From Henricia sp. BOLD:AAB3569 (taxonomy: Eukaryota > Echinodermata > Asteroidea > Spinulosida > Echinasteridae): a stretch of 64,000 bases of DNA. The notes beneath the pieces are model-generated. The model was not told the DNA's origin, searched no databases, and saw only the letters and a program-made list of their open reading frames with translations. Position numbers and translations under genes: made by a program. Below, in pieces: positions 50,501-56,500 of this stretch (position 1 is the stretch's first letter; every line of letters begins with the position of its first letter). The stretch covers positions 1,612,001-1,676,000 of the forward strand of contig JBBELK010000064.1 of the NCBI GenBank assembly GCA_037783545.1, in the 5' to 3' direction.

Positions 50501-53500
50501 CCACTGGTCTTGGTTTTTCTTGTGGGGACATCTCAAGTTTTTGTTACTGCCCATGGAACTGGATGGCCTGGAGAGACGAATAAGAACCAAAGTCGCCCTT
50601 CTCAGGCAGAACAGAGCTACATAATGTAGCAATCTAGCATCCTTGACAATAATTTTTCGAGGGTCGTTGTGAAAAAAAAATTATCAAAATGTCACGTAAG
50701 TAAACATTTTTAAAAACAACAATAGAGGCCCGTATTATAGGCTATACGCTTTACCAGCCAGCCATCGCTGTATAATACCATGTGTTTGTAAATAAATTTA
50801 GGTGGCGTTCGATACGGGCCGACACGTGTTTAAACCTCGTTTTCCCTGACTAATCACACCTTGCATGATCCTCCAAGGTCAGCGCTGACTCGCGGAAGGT
50901 ACTCGAATGCAGTGGTTTCTTGCACGTCTGCATTACATGGTGTTTTTTTTTCGGATATTATTTGTATCGCCGCAAATTCGCGAAAATCTGAGAGATTCTC
51001 TCGTCCATATGAACACCCAGAAACCTTTCTAATGAAACCTGCTGGCAGATTTGTCTACACATTGGAAAATACAGTATGTAAATAGTGTTCGTAGGACATT
51101 ATTTACCATCAAGAAGAGAAATCTATTACCGCAAATGACAAAAGCAACTCGCACTTCGCGCTGGTTTCTACGGCTGGAAATACAACTAACTCACAAGACC
51201 ACGTGACGTTCCGAAAAGTCACATGACCTTGAATTTTTGAAAAATGCTAAAAAACAGCCAAATTTGACGGCGTCTTTTCAGGATATATCTAATTTACTCT
51301 GGAAAGCGCTTCAGAATAATGTATGGGTCTATTTCGAGCCCAAAATAGCCCAACAAAACCGGTGTGTCCCTTTAATTGATCTGTTAAATAGTTCACTTTC
51401 AGACAGTTTGTTTATTTTTCTTCATCTTTTTTTGTGTTTGTGTTTGCAGAGTCGGTGAGCAAGGAGCAAGAGACTTTAAAGCGGCAAGGGAGTCTATTGG
51501 GGCACATACAGAGTAAGTATACATCACCTGCAGCCGATTTCACGAAAAATTGCGTAGCTTCCACAATTTTTGAAAATGGCATAAGCCCCCAAAGACCACC
51601 AGTTGGCTTCATAGCTCAATTGGTAGGGCATCTGCACATTAAGCAGAAGGTCTGCGGTTCGAATCCCGGTTGAGCCAAGTTGCTTTTCACTGCATCCTGA
51701 TTTCCCAAACTCATATGGACATTTGTCCACATTTGTATTGAATTTATTCACCCCGGTGTTCCCTGGGTCATAATCCCTAAAAATAATCACTTATTCATAC
51801 AAAATAATTATTTATGTAATATTTGATGGCTTTGAAGCCAATATAGGGCATGAGTCATGCCCTGTACAATTTGGGGAAATTGCTATGAAAATATCTGTCG
51901 ACCAGAATTTCAATGTGTCTTGATATAACTATATCTACAGATTTTAAACCAGTTTACACTATATTGCTTCAGTTAATATAAACTCCTCAAAAAAAGTTCG
52001 GAAAGTCAAGTTTGACTGACGATTTCTCTCTTGTTATTGCAGTGTTCTCCACTACCGGTTTTGTCCGGGCGCGCCGCCTGGACAAAATCATTTGCCGCCC
52101 GGACAAAACATTTGGCGCCCGGACAAAACATTGTGCCGCCCGGACAAAAATTGTGCCGCCCGGACCACAAACAAATAATTTCTCCTCCAAAACACTATGA
52201 AAGTACAGCCGAGTCATTCCAAAATGCGGTGCATATTAACCTAACGTGATTCGGTAGTCACTGGTGTCATTATCGGTCATTTACCACGCAAATCTATCGG
52301 ATCGGCGACCCAAATTCGCATCGATAACGGCCATGACAGTATGCATATGTTGAACAGCGCCCTCAAGAGCCGTTTTTGTTTTACTATTGAGGGCGCTGCA
52401 TGCCAACCACTGTGTCGCGACGTCCGGCCGGCCGGGTGCGTTCGTGGTTGTGTGTTTGGGTGAGTACGTGTTGTAGTGCTGCCGCTGCCGTCGCACCACC
52501 ACCCCCCCCGCCCCCCGCTGAGCGACCGGAAAAAATTTGGACCAGTGGAGATCACTGTACTGAATTTGGTATCATTGGAAAGCCCTGTTATTCCTCTTTA
52601 CAGTGATGTGTCATTTGTTATGGTTTATCAATTGGGGGGTGTGCAGTATAGTGGAATACAGGGGTGGGTGGAAAGTGAAATGTCACAAAATGCATTGCTA
52701 TTGTCAAAAAGTGCATTGACACATTCCCATCCTCCAAGCAAAAGGGGAATGCACTGCATGACAATAGCAGTGAATTTTGTGACATTTCACTTTCCACCCA
52801 CCCCTGTATTCCGCTATACTGCACATCCCCCAATTGATTAATCATAACAAATGACACATCACTGTAAAGATGAATAACATGGCTTTCTAATGATACCAAA
52901 TTCAAGGGAAATGAATTAATAACAAGAGAGAAATCATCAGTCAAACTTGACTTTCCGAACCTTTTTTGAGGAGTTTATATCAAAGTAATAAATCAGCCAA
53001 ATTGGTGTCATGCATGGGACATTCTCTGATTGACGCGAATAGCCTTGCAGAATGAAATGCGTGGCAATGCCCCAGCACACGAGACATCTCATGAAACATG
53101 TGAAATAACTGATAGTAATTGCTGAACAGCATGTTACAGGGCAGTAATTTAAAATTCCATGTTTTGAATCACCCCAGCAGTTTTTCCCTGCTTTTTCTAA
53201 TATCTTATTTTGTGTTACCTGCAGAACAATTGTCCAGTGTAGAGGAGAAGAGTCTGAAGGCAGATGAAACAATAGAAGATTACAAAGGTTGGTGAATGTA
53301 TGATGCCCAGTGTGTCATTTGCAGAAAATATGTTTTGAAGAATTCCTGGTACAACTGCCTTATGTATCTAAACAGAAGCCACATTAAGCTAATCCCAAAT
53401 AATTATAGCTCCATAGATAGAGTAGGCTGTGAGAAAACTGTAAACAGTGATAAAACTTGTCTATAGTGGCCACCGTTAATAATTGGACCTGTAGTTTTGT

Positions 53501-56500
53501 AGGTTCTTGCAGATCTGCTGAGCTTTTCAATCTTATGTGGAAACATACATGTATCTCATGAATTTGTTTGCAGACCAAATCCAAAGTCTCCAGCAAGACC
53601 TTGAGAAAGAGAAACAAGAAAAGCAGCGACTGGAGAAGGAGTCTATGGAAGCGAAGAACACAGTACATAAACTGCAGGCACACAGTGAGAAACTTGAACC
53701 TGTGCGGCAAGGTAGGCTTTCCTCAAGCTGTACTGAAACTGATAATTTATATGCAGGAAATGGTATCTTGTCCTACTCATTCAAAATGCACCTGTTCCAT
53801 GTAATTTTACTCAATATATACTATTCTTACAAAACTTGGCAATAGACCTTCATCACGGTGCGGCCATGTTCCCTTTTTCTCTATTCAAATGAACGTAACC
53901 AAAGCTAGGCTTGCAGAGAAAAAAATAGTTCGGTCCCATCTTGAAAATGTTCATTGTGTGCATCGCAATGACGCACGCGTGGTGCGATCAAGAAAACACA
54001 CAACGCAGACAGTGATTCTCTCAAAACAACAACGGTAAAGTACACACGACATGCAGAATTAATCAACGTCTTCACCAAGCATCGAGTTTGATGCGCTAGA
54101 CCGCACCACCATGATACTCCATTAATTACAGTGTGTTGGTTCTACTCAAAAATTTCTATCAATTTCTCAGTTTATTGGGCATTTTAATCAAGTGGTGGAT
54201 ATGTCCATTGCAATTTAAAATTAACATTATTTAAATAATTTTCTTTTAGACTATGACTGTTAGTAGATGTAGTTTGATAAAAGCGGTCTCGATAGATACT
54301 CAGTTCACACAAATTTGTGTTTAAAGAAGTGACATTGTACGTTATCGGCTTCTTTTAATTTCAGGAACTGAAGAGAGCAGTCGGTCCCCACAAGAAGTAA
54401 TGCCAACCACTGCTGTTACATCTGGTTTGTACCAAATCTTTTTTTTCAACGTATTCTACAAAATACCACTTTTTGCCACCATTTTATTTACCGTGGTGGC
54501 GTCCATTATTTTTTAGCTATTCACTAGTTCAGGGGCCGAGAGATATTTCCATAAACAACAAGAAAAAACAAATGTTAGTTATTTCTTTAATGAAGTTTGC
54601 TTGGTCTTTTAGTAAATCTAATTTAAAAGATAAATAAATCATTGTTCCCACTTAATTCATTTTCCCTCCCACTTTTTCGTTTTATGTATACATGTGTATT
54701 TATGTATTTTTCTTTTTTAAAACTTAGTTTTCTATAGTTTTATTTATGTATATTTTCGATTTCTTTTAATATTTTAATTGTTTGATGGTTTTATAATTTT
54801 AATTGTTTTTAGTTTTAAAATCCAAAACAGGGCCTTAATGGAAATCAGCTTTTGCTGTTTGAGCTAACCCTGTAAAAATATGCGAAATAATAATAATAAT
54901 AAAAATAATAATAATAATAATGTCTCTTTTTTTTTTAAATTGCCACATTGTCTTTTCCAATGTACTTGTCACAATCTCTTTTTCAATTTACTTGCGTGTG
55001 CAAATAGAAAAAGGGTGTCGACTTCCTGAAATGCAGAATTACATATAGCAGGAAAAAAGTCATGAAAATTGAGGAATTTTTCCTTCGTTTAGAAAAGACC
55101 TCCTTGTTTCAAAAAGCGCATTTGTGAAACAATTTTATTTAATTGGCCCTACAGAAGTAAGTATTTTTTGTTTAAAGCTTCTAGCGTGCGCTACATTTTT
55201 TTAATATTAAGTGTATTCTATTGTTACAAATTCTCTATCATCACATTTTTGTCTGCGTCTTTTCTGCTTTGTAGAAAACCTTGCACTACAGACTAAATGC
55301 AGCAGTCTCAAAGCACGGCTGGCAGAGGCTGATAGTAAATTAGATGTGTAAGTATTGCTTGGGGAAGATTTATTTTATTCAACAGCTGTGAGTACTGTGG
55401 CGGAGCGGTCTAGTGGATCGTATTCGAAACCTTGGTTAGTTCCAAAGGTAGTGGGTTCGAATCCCGGTCCGGCCCATCCAGGGTGCGTGTACCCTTGAGC
55501 AAGGTACTTTGCCACGCATTGCTTCTCTCCACCCAGGAGCAAAATGGGTACCTGAGAGGGTAGTGAAAGTTGATGTCTTCGATTAGCTGTTGAGCGTCCA
55601 AGGCAGCCGGGGCTGAATTATGTAAAGACTTTCCGTTCAACATGTCCAAGCTAATTCTGTGGTTTTCGGTGCGTTGTTTCACCCCAAATTCCTTCCACAG
55701 AATTAGCTTGGACGGAAGGTCTTTTCATAATTCAGTGATTTTCAGTGCATCGTTTCACTCAAAATTCTTTCCACACTGCTTTTTCTCAAAGCGATCACGC
55801 GCAAAGGAGGCTCATATCAGTGTGAATTTGAAACTCTTCATTTCATCTTTCCATTCACCAGTTCCAGGCAAGAGAGCATGAAGCTAAATCAACAAACCAA
55901 CAAGCTGCACATCCATCTCAAAGAAGCTGAGGCCCAGAGGGAGAATCTCAGAGATCAGGAATTCCAACGGAAGAAGGAATTGAAGGAATCGGCCAAGGAG
56001 GTGGACCGGAGCAGGCAACAGGTGGGTTAGGGTCAAAACAGTCGAAAAACTTACACTGCTCACAATAAGTTGGCATATTGTAGGCTGTACGCATATATTT
56101 TATTGAGGGTATGCATTCCGCTTGAATGATTTTGTACATGATTAGACAATTGTATCTGCATGACAGACACACCTTGTCACAGGATTAGGTGAAAGCAGTC
56201 ATTTGAAAATAAAAAAGCAAAATTGACAGCATACTAATATTCCTAACAGGGGCCAATTTCACAGAGGTGTTTAAGCACAAAAAACACTTGCTTAGTAGAG
56301 AATGTTAGCAGTGAAATCCTCATGTGATAGAAATAGTGTATGACCAGTGTTAGAGGACTGTTTCATTACCATGACAATCACATGAAATTTTTGGTGGTAA
56401 CCTCATTTTATCAAGCATGGTTTTTCATGCTTAAAGCAATTTTTTTATGCTTAAGCACCTCTATGAAATTGGCCCCTTGGGCCAAATTCATGGCGCTAGT

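Noticed and set aside
51603..51676. Possible functional tRNA gene
   Set aside because: The anticodon stem is perfect but the loop lacks T33, the T-arm is mismatched, and the sequence continues into a tail shared with another copy at 2636; it is a SINE head.
54450..54640. LINE coding sequence upstream of the (AATAAT)n tail
   Set aside because: No reverse-transcriptase or endonuclease motif can be read in any frame; only the 3' tail is called.
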